NCBI GenBank assembly: GCA_032251435.1
Contig: JAVVEH010000070.1
Location: forward strand, 1-12,178
Direction: 5' to 3'
Source: JAVVEH01 sp032251435
GTDB lineage: Bacteria; Verrucomicrobiota; Lentisphaeria; Oligosphaerales; MVZH01
DNA length: 12,178 bases
How positions within the stretch are numbered: position 1 is the first letter of the stretch; each line of letters opens with the position of its first letter. Both the position numbers and the translations under genes were made by a program. Shown here piece by piece: positions 6,598-12,178 of this stretch. Below the pieces are notes generated by a model. The model was not told the origin of the DNA and did no database searches. It saw nothing but the letters and a program-made list of their open reading frames with translations.

Positions 6598-8049
6598 TCA
6601 GGGTCGCGCCGCCGGAAGAACGACGCGGAAACCGACAGAATCAAGCATCATGTTCGATTTAAAACCGATGCGTGAAGTGGTTTTAATATCCTGCGGAACA
6701 TTTCCCCAGCCGCCCCCCCGGGCGGCTTTCACGGCGGCGTTGTCGCCATAGTTATTCTGACACCATTCCCAGGCATTGCCGCTGGTGTCGTAGAGTCCGT
6801 AAGCCGATGCCGCGGGGTAGGACGCGTAGGGCATTATGGCGGGCTGGTTCCCCTCGGCGGGATCTCCACTGTCGAGGAAGTTGGCTTCCCCCCTTGATAT
6901 CTCATTTTTATTGTTTCCGTACAGGCTGAACTGGGCGGTTTCCGGATCAAAGGCGGCCGCTTTATACCATTCCGTTTCCGTCGGCAGACGATAGCCGGGG
7001 GCGGTCATATCCGCGTTCCAGTCATTGGCTGAGTCGTAGACGGCGGGTGTTCCGCTCTGATCGCTTTTCCAGTTGCAGTAGGCGGCCGCGCCGATCCAGG
7101 AGACAAAAACCATGGGATGATTGTCGCGGTTCGCGGTCGGGGTGAAGCGTTCTCCGGGCGCGGCATCCGCGTTATAAACAACCGCCGCTCCAGTTTTGGC
7201 GGCAGTTGTGAGGCAGTAAGCGTCGCCGGTCGCCGCGTCGGCGACTTTCCCGTCCGCGACCATCAGGCTTCCCGCGGCATCCGCGGAGTTCAGAAACGCC
7301 ACATAGTCTGTGGTTTTTGTTTCGCCGGCGCTGATCTGGAAGTCATCATCACATCCACCGCCGTCGGCGCCCGGAACGGTGATCATATCCGAAGGCTCGG
7401 GGGGAAGGCAGGTTTTAGTCAATTTGACATTATCGACGAGAACTGAAAAGCGGTAGTTTGGCGCGTCGGGATCCATTCGCAGGACGAGGATCAGTCGCTG
7501 CCCGAGAAGAGGTGTGTGATCATCGGTTGTGGTGAAGGACAGAGATGCCGTTTCAGACATATCCGTTTGTGTGACGACCCCGGCGGCGGATGCCAGAAGG
7601 GTTCTGCCCCCGGTCGCCTCATCGACAGCGACAAACTCGGCCTTGTAATTTCCCTGTGTGTTGTCGCCGCGTCGGGAAACATTAAACGTAAGCGTGTAGG
7701 TGGTGTTTTCCAGAAGCGTTTCCGGGAGGATTGAGGCGGATGTTTCCATAGCCGCTCCGGAGCCAAAATAAAGGTTGACAGCCTGGCTACCGAAAGGGGT
7801 AGTGAAATACTGGCCGTTTTCCTCATCCATCAGCCCCACATACAGGGGGTGGCTGGTGGAGGGCGTCTGAATCCATCCGGCGGGTTCCAGCCCTGTTTTT
7901 CCCGTGACATCGGGATTTTCAAAACTATCTTCCAGGATGACCTCCGTGCCGACTCCCAGGGCCAGGGCGGGCAGAAAGGTGACTATCAGCACCGTCAGGA
8001 CGGCGGCGGCAGTGATCATAGATCCGGGGTTCTGTTTTACTGGGGTCAT
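6598..8049 (-). CDS. Exported SUMF1/FGE-like protein with N-terminal carbohydrate-binding-like domain, lacking the FGE catalytic cysteines
   Basis: The 483-residue product has a signal peptide (hydrophobic 11-31). Residues 38-212 form a beta-rich domain beginning 'EDSFENPDV' and ending 'VDNVKLT', as in CBM4/9-like or DUF642-like sandwiches. Residues 235-480 carry the FGE-sulfatase (SUMF1, PF03781) fold: YVAFLN (249-254), NHPMVFVSW (310-318), GYRLPTETEWYKAA (352-365), GLYDTSGNAWEW (418-429), ARGGGW (443-448) and GFRVV (473-477). True formylglycine-generating enzymes have two cysteines between the RGG motif and the end; here residues 443-483 contain none, so sulfatase activation is unlikely. 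Such inactive members often act as binding or structural folds. AAAGGA and GGGA boxes precede the ATG. It is the first gene of the leftward set, and the giant RCC1 gene follows after 104 bp. The fold is confident; the role is not known. Confidence 0.87.
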   Translation of the reverse strand: MTPVKQNPGSMITAAAVLTVLIVTFLPALALGVGTEVILEDSFENPDVTGKTGLEPAGWIQTPSTSHPLYVGLMDEENGQYFTTPFGSQAVNLYFGSGAAMETSASILPETLLENTTYTLTFNVSRRGDNTQGNYKAEFVAVDEATGGRTLLASAAGVVTQTDMSETASLSFTTTDDHTPLLGQRLILVLRMDPDAPNYRFSVLVDNVKLTKTCLPPEPSDMITVPGADGGGCDDDFQISAGETKTTDYVAFLNSADAAGSLMVADGKVADAATGDAYCLTTAAKTGAAVVYNADAAPGERFTPTANRDNHPMVFVSWIGAAAYCNWKSDQSGTPAVYDSANDWNADMTAPGYRLPTETEWYKAAAFDPETAQFSLYGNNKNEISRGEANFLDSGDPAEGNQPAIMPYASYPAASAYGLYDTSGNAWEWCQNNYGDNAAVKAARGGGWGNVPQDIKTTSRIGFKSNMMLDSVGFRVVLPAARP

Positions 8050-8428
8050 GATGTTCCCTTTTCCTTTATGATGCGGGGAAAACCGTATCCGCGACTATCT
8101 CCGGCATACCGTTTTACCGCTGTCGCGGCCCCACACAGTGGATGATTTGACTGACTTGTATCCTAAATTTTTGAATCCGCACATACAGGCGGCACTCTCA
8201 AACAGATTCACGCGCCTTCGGCCACCAACTGGCCGGCGGAGGCAGTGTCAACAGATAAACAAGCGGAAAAAAAGGAACACTCCAAGAGGAAATCCGAGCA
8301 GTCTTTCTCAGCGGCTACCCGGGTTGACGTGTGACTTTCTCACGAGCACACATTCTTTATGTTCCGTCCTTTCGAATATTCATTCCAAACTGCGGAATTG
8401 ACAGGTGTCATTCATCCCGCTGAAAACT

Positions 8429-8456
8429 AAAATAAAGAGACTTTATCTGATGTCAA
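8429..8456 (-). promoter_or_regulatory. Possible leftward promoter with overlapping dyad
   Basis: On the minus strand a consensus -35 box TTGACA (8456-8451) is followed after 16 bases by TATTTT (8434-8429), matching the -10 consensus at four of six positions. The perfect inverted repeat ATAAAG-AGA-CTTTAT (8432-8446) overlaps the spacer and the -10, a placement typical of a repressor operator. Transcription would give the FGE-like gene a leader of about 370 bases. Confidence 0.3.
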
Positions 8457-8475
8457 GTTTTTTTTGGAAAAAGTC

Positions 8476-8516
8476 TTTGACACCTCCAGGCATAGCTATT
8501 TGACACCTCCAGGCAT
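8476..8516. repeat. Direct repeat, two 18-bp copies with 23-bp period, each with TTGACA
   Basis: TTTGACACCTCCAGGCAT occurs identically at 8476-8493 and 8499-8516. Both are followed by similar bases (AGC / GGC). The second TTGACA (8500-8505) lies 18 bases before TATCTT (8524-8529), so it could be a rightward promoter about 300 bases before the thioredoxin-CcdA gene. A period of 23 bp is close to two helical turns, which would place the two copies on nearly the same DNA face, as in a tandem operator. Only two copies exist, so it is not a CRISPR. Confidence 0.5.
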
Positions 8517-8561
8517 GGCCTTGTATCTTTTGTCATTCAAGGGCTCAATATTAAAGAATCC

Positions 8562-8573
8562 GGCACCGGTGCC
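8562..8573. repeat. 12-bp perfect palindrome
   Basis: GGCACCGGTGCC is self-complementary and is followed by TGTGCCTG, an echo of its right half. It lies in non-coding DNA; it may be a protein-binding site or chance in GC-rich sequence. Confidence 0.3.
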
Positions 8574-8829
8574 TGTGCCTGTTGACGTTTCGGTTGCTCA
8601 CTGTTTTTGACAGGCTCAAGCTTCCGTCTTCCCCCGGCGGCTTAGACCGTTCTCTAATTTGACTGTATTGTCCGGGTCATCATGGGAGGGGGGAAGTTCC
8701 GGTTGTCCAGGCTTCGAAACGCCATAAGGCGGACGCGTTTTCCAGAGTCGGAGGCCAGAATTGCATTATGATTTAATCTCTTTACAGTATGGGTGTCTTT
8801 GAAGATAAAAAGCTGGAGATTGAGAAAGC

Positions 8830-10446
8830 ATGTCGAGCGTCCATTTCCCCCGTGTTTCTGTTTCGCAATTTATTTTCGCGGCCCTGGTCCTGTTTTCCTC
8901 CGCCGTGGCACCGGCATCCGCGGGAGCAGTTCCCCGCGGACAGATTGTCGTTTTCGGCACCGACTGTGACGAATGCAGGGAGCTTAAAAAACTCTGGCCG
9001 GACATTTCCAAGGGGCAGCCTCACGCTCAACTGACGATGGTCGATGTCGACAATGAAAACGGCTACATGTTTTTGCTGGCCCTGGAGAAGGAGCTGAAGG
9101 TGAGACAAGCGGGAGATCTACCCGTCGCGCTTATCGGGGGCAAGCTGATTTACGGGGGGAAGGCGATAAAAAAGATCTGGAACAAGGGATTGTTTAACGC
9201 TGTTGATTCAAAGCGCGCGGCCCCATCAATTCTGACACATTTGTTACGGATCACCAAGGGGACCAGCGGCATTGTCAGCTACACCCCTCCTTCGGAACTT
9301 GTCGCGGGTTCGCATGTGTTTTCGGATGATTCCTCCGAGCTCAAACAAAGCGATTTAATTATGGCGGTTCTTACGCTTGAAGGCTGCAAAAATTGCTCCA
9401 GACAGGAGCTGGTCTTGAGAAACTTAAAAAACGAACTGCCGAAGTTGACTGTTGACCGGTTCAGTATGCGCGCAGCCGAAGGGCGGGGTTTTGTTGAGCT
9501 TATGCGCGAAACCTTTAACATCACGGCAAAAGACCTTGGGAAGCCCCCGGTTCTGGTCTGGCCGGATGCCTGGGGGGGAGGGAAACTATTTTCCCGAGAT
9601 GATATCATTGCCAAACTGAAGGCCTCGTCAGCCAAACCGTTCTGGCGTGAAATATCGCCACAGGAATTAGAAAAAATCGGCCGGGCCAGCACAAAAAAGG
9701 CGTTTGACGTCTTCACTGTGGGGGTTGTTGTCGCCGGTGGTCTCATAGACGGGATAAACCCCTGCGCTTTCGCTGTTGTGGTCTTCCTAGTCAGCTATCT
9801 AGCCTGTATCGGGCGGAAACGAAAGGCGGTGGCGGTTATGGGGAGCAGTTTTTGCAGCGGGGTTTTTATCGCTTATTTTCTAATTGGTCTGGGGCTTTCG
9901 GCGGTTTTGGCGTTTATTCAGGAAATGGTCTGGGTCCGGACAGTCCTGTACGGGGGGCTGGGGCTTGTCGCCCTGTGGTTCGCCGGTGTGCATCTGCGCG
10001 ACGCCGTCATCTATAAAAAGACCGGAAAAGCCAAAGATTTAAGTGGCAAGCTGTCGCCTGACACAACTCTGCAAATTCACGAATGGGTGCGGAAGTTGTC
10101 CGCGACATCTCTGCTGATTCCCGCGGGACTCGCGCTTGGCTGCGTGGTTTCCCTGCTTGAGCTGGCCTGCACCGGTCAGATATATCTGCCCATTCTTTCA
10201 ATCATCAACCGCGACGGAATCAATGTTAAAGCGCTTTTCTTTCTCAGTGTTTACTGCCTGGCCTTCATTCTGCCGCTGGCGATTGTCACGTTTCTGGCGG
10301 CTTATGGAATCGGAGCGCGGGCCATCGGCAACTGGGGAAAAAAGAATCTGGTGAAAACGAAACTCGCCATGACCGGCTTATTTCTGGCGCTGGCGGGGAT
10401 CACGCTGGAGATGGCCTGGCGGGCGTTTCAGATGCGAAACGGGTGA
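8830..10446 (+). CDS. Periplasmic tandem thioredoxin-like domains fused to CcdA/DsbD-type membrane domain
   Basis: This 538-residue protein probably moves electrons across the inner membrane to periplasmic thiols. A signal peptide (1-33) leads to a first thioredoxin-like domain with C46-D-E-C49 and a cis-proline loop (LPVALIGG, P98). A second thioredoxin-like domain has C186-K-N-C189 and P240 in KPPVLVW. Residues 294-530 form about six membrane helices of the CcdA/DsbD-beta type, with the paired buried cysteines visible as NPC312 in the first helix and LAC447-TGQ in the fourth. In DsbD the catalytic thioredoxin domain follows the membrane part, whereas here both precede it. The first CxxC residues (DE) are unusual for thioredoxin and closer to redox-relay variants. 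The ATG has a weak GGAG box 12 bases upstream; the signal peptide fits this start. The convergent DUF1573 gene begins its stop 45 bases downstream and may be a partner or substrate. Domain calls are strong, physiological substrate unknown. Confidence 0.87.
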   Translation: MSSVHFPRVSVSQFIFAALVLFSSAVAPASAGAVPRGQIVVFGTDCDECRELKKLWPDISKGQPHAQLTMVDVDNENGYMFLLALEKELKVRQAGDLPVALIGGKLIYGGKAIKKIWNKGLFNAVDSKRAAPSILTHLLRITKGTSGIVSYTPPSELVAGSHVFSDDSSELKQSDLIMAVLTLEGCKNCSRQELVLRNLKNELPKLTVDRFSMRAAEGRGFVELMRETFNITAKDLGKPPVLVWPDAWGGGKLFSRDDIIAKLKASSAKPFWREISPQELEKIGRASTKKAFDVFTVGVVVAGGLIDGINPCAFAVVVFLVSYLACIGRKRKAVAVMGSSFCSGVFIAYFLIGLGLSAVLAFIQEMVWVRTVLYGGLGLVALWFAGVHLRDAVIYKKTGKAKDLSGKLSPDTTLQIHEWVRKLSATSLLIPAGLALGCVVSLLELACTGQIYLPILSIINRDGINVKALFFLSVYCLAFILPLAIVTFLAAYGIGARAIGNWGKKNLVKTKLAMTGLFLALAGITLEMAWRAFQMRNG

Positions 10447-10491
10447 ATACGGGAAAGATTCAAAGCCAAACAGCCGGGAGGATTCAGCGGG

Positions 10492-10911
10492 TCATTTTTT
10501 GACGGCTTCCGCTTTGCCGGTCAACCGGAACCAGGCGATGGGTCGCTTGGGATCATTTGTCGTCAGAATGACAGCTTTGCGCACCTTGCCCTCGCTTTCT
10601 TTTAAATCAACGGCTGTCTCGAGTTTGGCGCATTCCCCCGGTTTAATTTCCCGCTTGTCGATGACAGCTTCAAAACAGCCCGAACACGACAGGCGCAGTG
10701 ATTTGACGCGCAGGACCGCCTTGCCTGTGTTGTAAATGATGAACGTGTGTTTGAAGCTTTCAGTGGTCTTTTTGGTGCCAAAGTCAACAATGTTTTTTTC
10801 ACAGACCAGTCGCGGGGTTTTAGCCGCGGTGGTTTCCGCGGCTTGAACCGGACAGACCGCGACCGCGAAAAAAAGGACGGAAAAATAAATTATAGCGTGA
10901 GTGTTACGCAT
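10492..10911 (-). CDS. Exported DUF1573-family protein with CxxC motif
   Basis: The 139-residue product has a signal peptide (hydrophobic 6-20, likely cleavage after VQA at residue 24) and one DUF1573 domain, an Ig-like fold of the ASPM/SPD-2/hydin type. Typical features are 'VDFGTKKTTESFKHTFIIYNTGKAVLRV', given here in part as VDFGT (42-46) and YNTGK (60-64), then LSCSGC (74-79) at the usual cysteine site and TTNDPKRP (117-124). The family usually shows SCGC or CxCT there; this one has C76-S-G-C79, a redox- or metal-capable pair. An upstream in-frame extension to 10989 exists, but a TATATT box at 10957-10952 would start transcription after it, and the 10911 start gives a standard signal peptide. 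The Shine-Dalgarno AAGGA is 15 bases away, so a GTG start at 10923 is also possible. It converges on the thioredoxin-CcdA gene, a neighbour that suggests thiol maintenance. Confidence 0.82.
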   Translation of the reverse strand: MRNTHAIIYFSVLFFAVAVCPVQAAETTAAKTPRLVCEKNIVDFGTKKTTESFKHTFIIYNTGKAVLRVKSLRLSCSGCFEAVIDKREIKPGECAKLETAVDLKESEGKVRKAVILTTNDPKRPIAWFRLTGKAEAVKK

Positions 10912-10951
10912 CGTCTCAATCACGAATCCTTCGAGGTTGACCAACCCCATG

Positions 10952-10978
10952 AATATAGCCCGGGTTGTCATTTGACAA
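10952..10978 (-). promoter_or_regulatory. Possible promoter of the DUF1573 gene with inverted repeat
   Basis: On the minus strand TTGTCA (10978-10973) and TATATT (10957-10952) match -35 and -10 boxes at five of six positions each, but the 15-base spacing is short. The perfect dyad TTGTCA-TT-TGACAA (10965-10978) overlaps the -35 box and could be an operator. On the plus strand the same dyad holds TTGACA (10972-10977) facing the HEAT-repeat gene, so it may serve both divergent genes. Transcription would start about 35 bases before the chosen DUF1573 ATG. Confidence 0.35.
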
Positions 10979-11113
10979 GTCGCGGTCAAGAATTACTTTG
11001 AGGGCTTATCGAAACGGATCTTTGAATAGGTTTTGGATCATCAGTGATCAGGCAATGGAATGACACCTGGTCGAAGACCCAGGCGCGTTACGCTTTAATT
11101 ATGGAGGACCTTT

Positions 11114-11953
11114 ATGCTTATTCGCTTTTTCACAGTTTTTCTAGTTATTTTCACCGCCATTGTCACGGCGCAGGAGAAGGCCGCTCCGGCCATAAGCAAA
11201 AACAGTGTATTGACATTGATTGTCACTCCTGGAGCCACCGACGCCTTTCCCGCCCGGCTTGACGCCGCACGTCGTCTGGGTGAAAACCTATCCCCGCAAA
11301 CGATTCACATCCTCTGCAAATTTCTGGACCGTCCCGCCAACCGGGACACTATCGCTCCGGGGGAACTCAACGCTCTGAAAAATGATGTTCTGGATATTCT
11401 GGTGCGACAGTCACGGATGCCTGCCGATCTTGGATACCATTTGATTAAGATGTGCAATGATGAAGGGCATGACGCTGTGTGGCGGGATTACTGCATTCAA
11501 TTTCTGCGCGTGTGTCATCAGCGGGCCAGGACGCATAAAGAACAGGCTGACATTGAAAAAACGCTTTGGGCCGCGACGGACAAAAACTGGAGTATCTCCG
11601 GAACCGCCCTTATTTCGCTTGAGCTTCTGAAGGATGCCGTTGATCAGCAAAAAGTGGTAGCAAGAGGATTTGCCATCGCTTCCGATGACACATTCACCAC
11701 TGCTGCTCGCATGACTGCACTGCAGATATGCGCCAACGCTGGCCATAAAGATATTCTTCCCGTGGCCAGAAACCTGGCGGCTTCCAATGATTCCGTTCCC
11801 TTACGCGTGGCAGCTATTGGAGCGATCGGGTTGCTTGGCGAGGAATCGGACCTAAAAAATCTGACGCTTTGGGGCAGTAGCAGTGATGTCCGGCTTAAGG
11901 CGGCAAGCAAGGCGGCTATGGAGAGGATACAAGGGAAAACGGGAAAACGTTAA
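11114..11953 (+). CDS. Exported HEAT-repeat-like protein
   Basis: The 279-residue product has a short signal peptide (hydrophobic 4-18, likely cleavage near TAQ at 18-20) and is otherwise helical. Residues about 45-275 show paired amphipathic helices of the HEAT/Armadillo type, clearest at the C-terminus: 'TTAARMTALQICANAG' (195-210), 'VPLRVAAIGAIGLLGE' (228-243) and 'DVRLKAASKAAMERI' (258-272). Such scaffolds bind proteins or ligands in the periplasm, and no catalytic motif is visible. GGAGG (11103-11107) sits six bases before the ATG, the best ribosome binding site in the window, and fixes the start. It is divergent from the DUF1573 gene and separated from it by about 200 bases. A strong hairpin follows 47 bases after the stop. 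The partner is unknown. Confidence 0.83.
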   Translation: MLIRFFTVFLVIFTAIVTAQEKAAPAISKNSVLTLIVTPGATDAFPARLDAARRLGENLSPQTIHILCKFLDRPANRDTIAPGELNALKNDVLDILVRQSRMPADLGYHLIKMCNDEGHDAVWRDYCIQFLRVCHQRARTHKEQADIEKTLWAATDKNWSISGTALISLELLKDAVDQQKVVARGFAIASDDTFTTAARMTALQICANAGHKDILPVARNLAASNDSVPLRVAAIGAIGLLGEESDLKNLTLWGSSSDVRLKAASKAAMERIQGKTGKR

Positions 11954-12000
11954 TTACATGTCAACAGCAGGTAGGCAGTGTCAAGTCAATTAGGGGCATA

Positions 12001-12026
12001 AGCGCGCCAGGCAAAGCCGGCGCGCT
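12001..12026. terminator. Strong hairpin after the HEAT-repeat gene (terminator-like, no T-run)
   Basis: AGCGCGCC (12001-12008) pairs perfectly with GGCGCGCT (12019-12026), and GGC-AAA-GCC extends the stem inside with a single bulged A (12009). The structure lies 47 bases after the stop codon at 11953. It is followed by GGGTCTCG rather than a T-run, so it is not a classic intrinsic terminator; it may protect the mRNA 3' end or be another dispersed hairpin. Confidence 0.5.
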
Positions 12027-12061
12027 GGGTCTCGTCTGGGATAGGTCGAGGCCCCAGGTGT

Positions 12062-12074
12062 ACGACTTCGTCGT
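12062..12074. repeat. Small hairpin next to heptamer array
   Basis: ACGAC-TTC-GTCGT is a perfect 5-bp stem with a 3-base loop. It ends four bases before the GTT heptamer array, an arrangement echoing the 1019-1033 hairpin, which lies 13 bases from the left-hand array. Confidence 0.4.
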
Positions 12075-12078
12075 GTCC

Positions 12079-12106
12079 GTTGTCTGTTGTTCGTTGTCCG
12101 TTGTTT
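12079..12106 (+). repeat. Degenerate heptamer array, GTTGTYY type (4 units)
   Basis: Four consecutive units GTTGTCT, GTTGTTC, GTTGTCC and GTTGTTT keep GTTGT and vary only the last two pyrimidines. A degenerate unit CGTGTCC precedes them. This is the plus-strand counterpart of the array at 1047-1074. Confidence 0.7.
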
Positions 12107-12143
12107 GGATCAGCTCTAAAATCAGGTTCCAGCCGTCGTATAT

Positions 12144-12178
12144 ATACCGGAGGTCGGAGGTCAGAGACCAGATGTCGG
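12144..12178 (+). repeat. Degenerate heptamer array, ANNYCNG type (5 units, runs off the window)
   Basis: Units ATACCGG, AGGTCGG, AGGTCAG, AGACCAG and ATGTCGG follow without gaps to the last base of the window. Every unit starts with A, has C at position 5 and ends with G. The array probably continues beyond the window. Confidence 0.7.

Larger units (their letters stand above)
8050..8829. other. Long divergent intergenic region
   Basis: No convincing gene was seen in these 780 bases between the divergent FGE-like and thioredoxin-CcdA genes. Short open frames here lack ribosome binding sites and recognisable domains. Structure seen: a CGGCCA-CCAAC-TGGCCG hairpin (8219-8235), the dyad and possible leftward promoter at 8429-8456, the TTGACA-bearing direct repeat at 8476-8516, and the 12-bp palindrome GGCACCGGTGCC (8562-8573). 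The length implies long leaders or further regulatory sites. Confidence 0.6.

Noticed and set aside
6598..7350. Functional sulfatase-activating enzyme, or target protein of a diversity-generating retroelement
   Set aside because: The catalytic cysteines are absent, no sulfatase gene is present in the window, and no reverse transcriptase or template/variable repeat pair was seen.
8138..8401. Plus-strand open frame of 87 codons in the divergent spacer
   Set aside because: Low-complexity, basic product with no domain and no Shine-Dalgarno sequence; it lies opposite the likely leader of the FGE-like gene.
8476..8516. Possible CRISPR array
   Set aside because: There are only two repeat copies, with a 5-bp gap between them, and no cas genes nearby.
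12001..12026. Classic Rho-independent terminator
   Set aside because: The stem is strong, but no T-run follows on either strand, so only a terminator-like structure is claimed.

Overview
The window looks like a chromosomal piece of a Gram-negative, environmental bacterium, most likely from the PVC superphylum (Kiritimatiellota, Lentisphaerota or Verrucomicrobiota). This is inferred from gene style: a giant exported protein built from RCC1, thrombospondin type 3 and LamG-like modules, a secreted formylglycine-generating-enzyme-like protein, the N-terminus of an RHS-type protein, a DUF1573 protein, and intergenic DNA full of fold-back elements and degenerate 7-bp repeats. No rRNA, tRNA or CRISPR was seen, so the assignment cannot be made firm here. 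All six convincing proteins carry a signal peptide; the window is devoted to the cell envelope and secretion.

Left half (39-8049, all minus strand). Transcription runs from 8049 leftward: a secreted two-domain protein (carbohydrate-binding-like sandwich plus SUMF1/FGE-like fold without the catalytic cysteines), then, 104 bp later, a 1763-residue calcium-binding adhesin-like protein with a complete seven-bladed RCC1 propeller, about 16 calcium-binding DxDxDG motifs, two duplicated LamG-like modules and a galactose-binding-like domain. After a 494-bp gap follows a short exported protein that resembles only the N-terminal leader of RHS-repeat proteins and stops just where the RHS body should begin. 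These could form one surface-display set, but the 494-bp gap makes co-transcription of the last gene doubtful.

The gap at 708-1201 is unusual. It holds at least eight perfect hairpins and two adjoining arrays of degenerate heptamers in about 400 bp. The same pair of heptamer array types recurs on the opposite side of the window (12079-12178).

Middle (8050-8829). A 780-bp non-coding divergent region holds a 23-bp-period direct repeat containing TTGACA boxes, a small perfect dyad and possible promoters for both directions.

Right half (8830-11953). A fusion of two periplasmic thioredoxin-like domains and a CcdA/DsbD-type membrane domain (plus strand) faces a convergent DUF1573 lipid-free periplasmic protein with a CxxC motif (minus strand). 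They plausibly belong to one thiol-redox pathway. A divergent exported HEAT-repeat protein with a strong ribosome binding site follows, then a strong hairpin and the second set of heptamer arrays at the window end.
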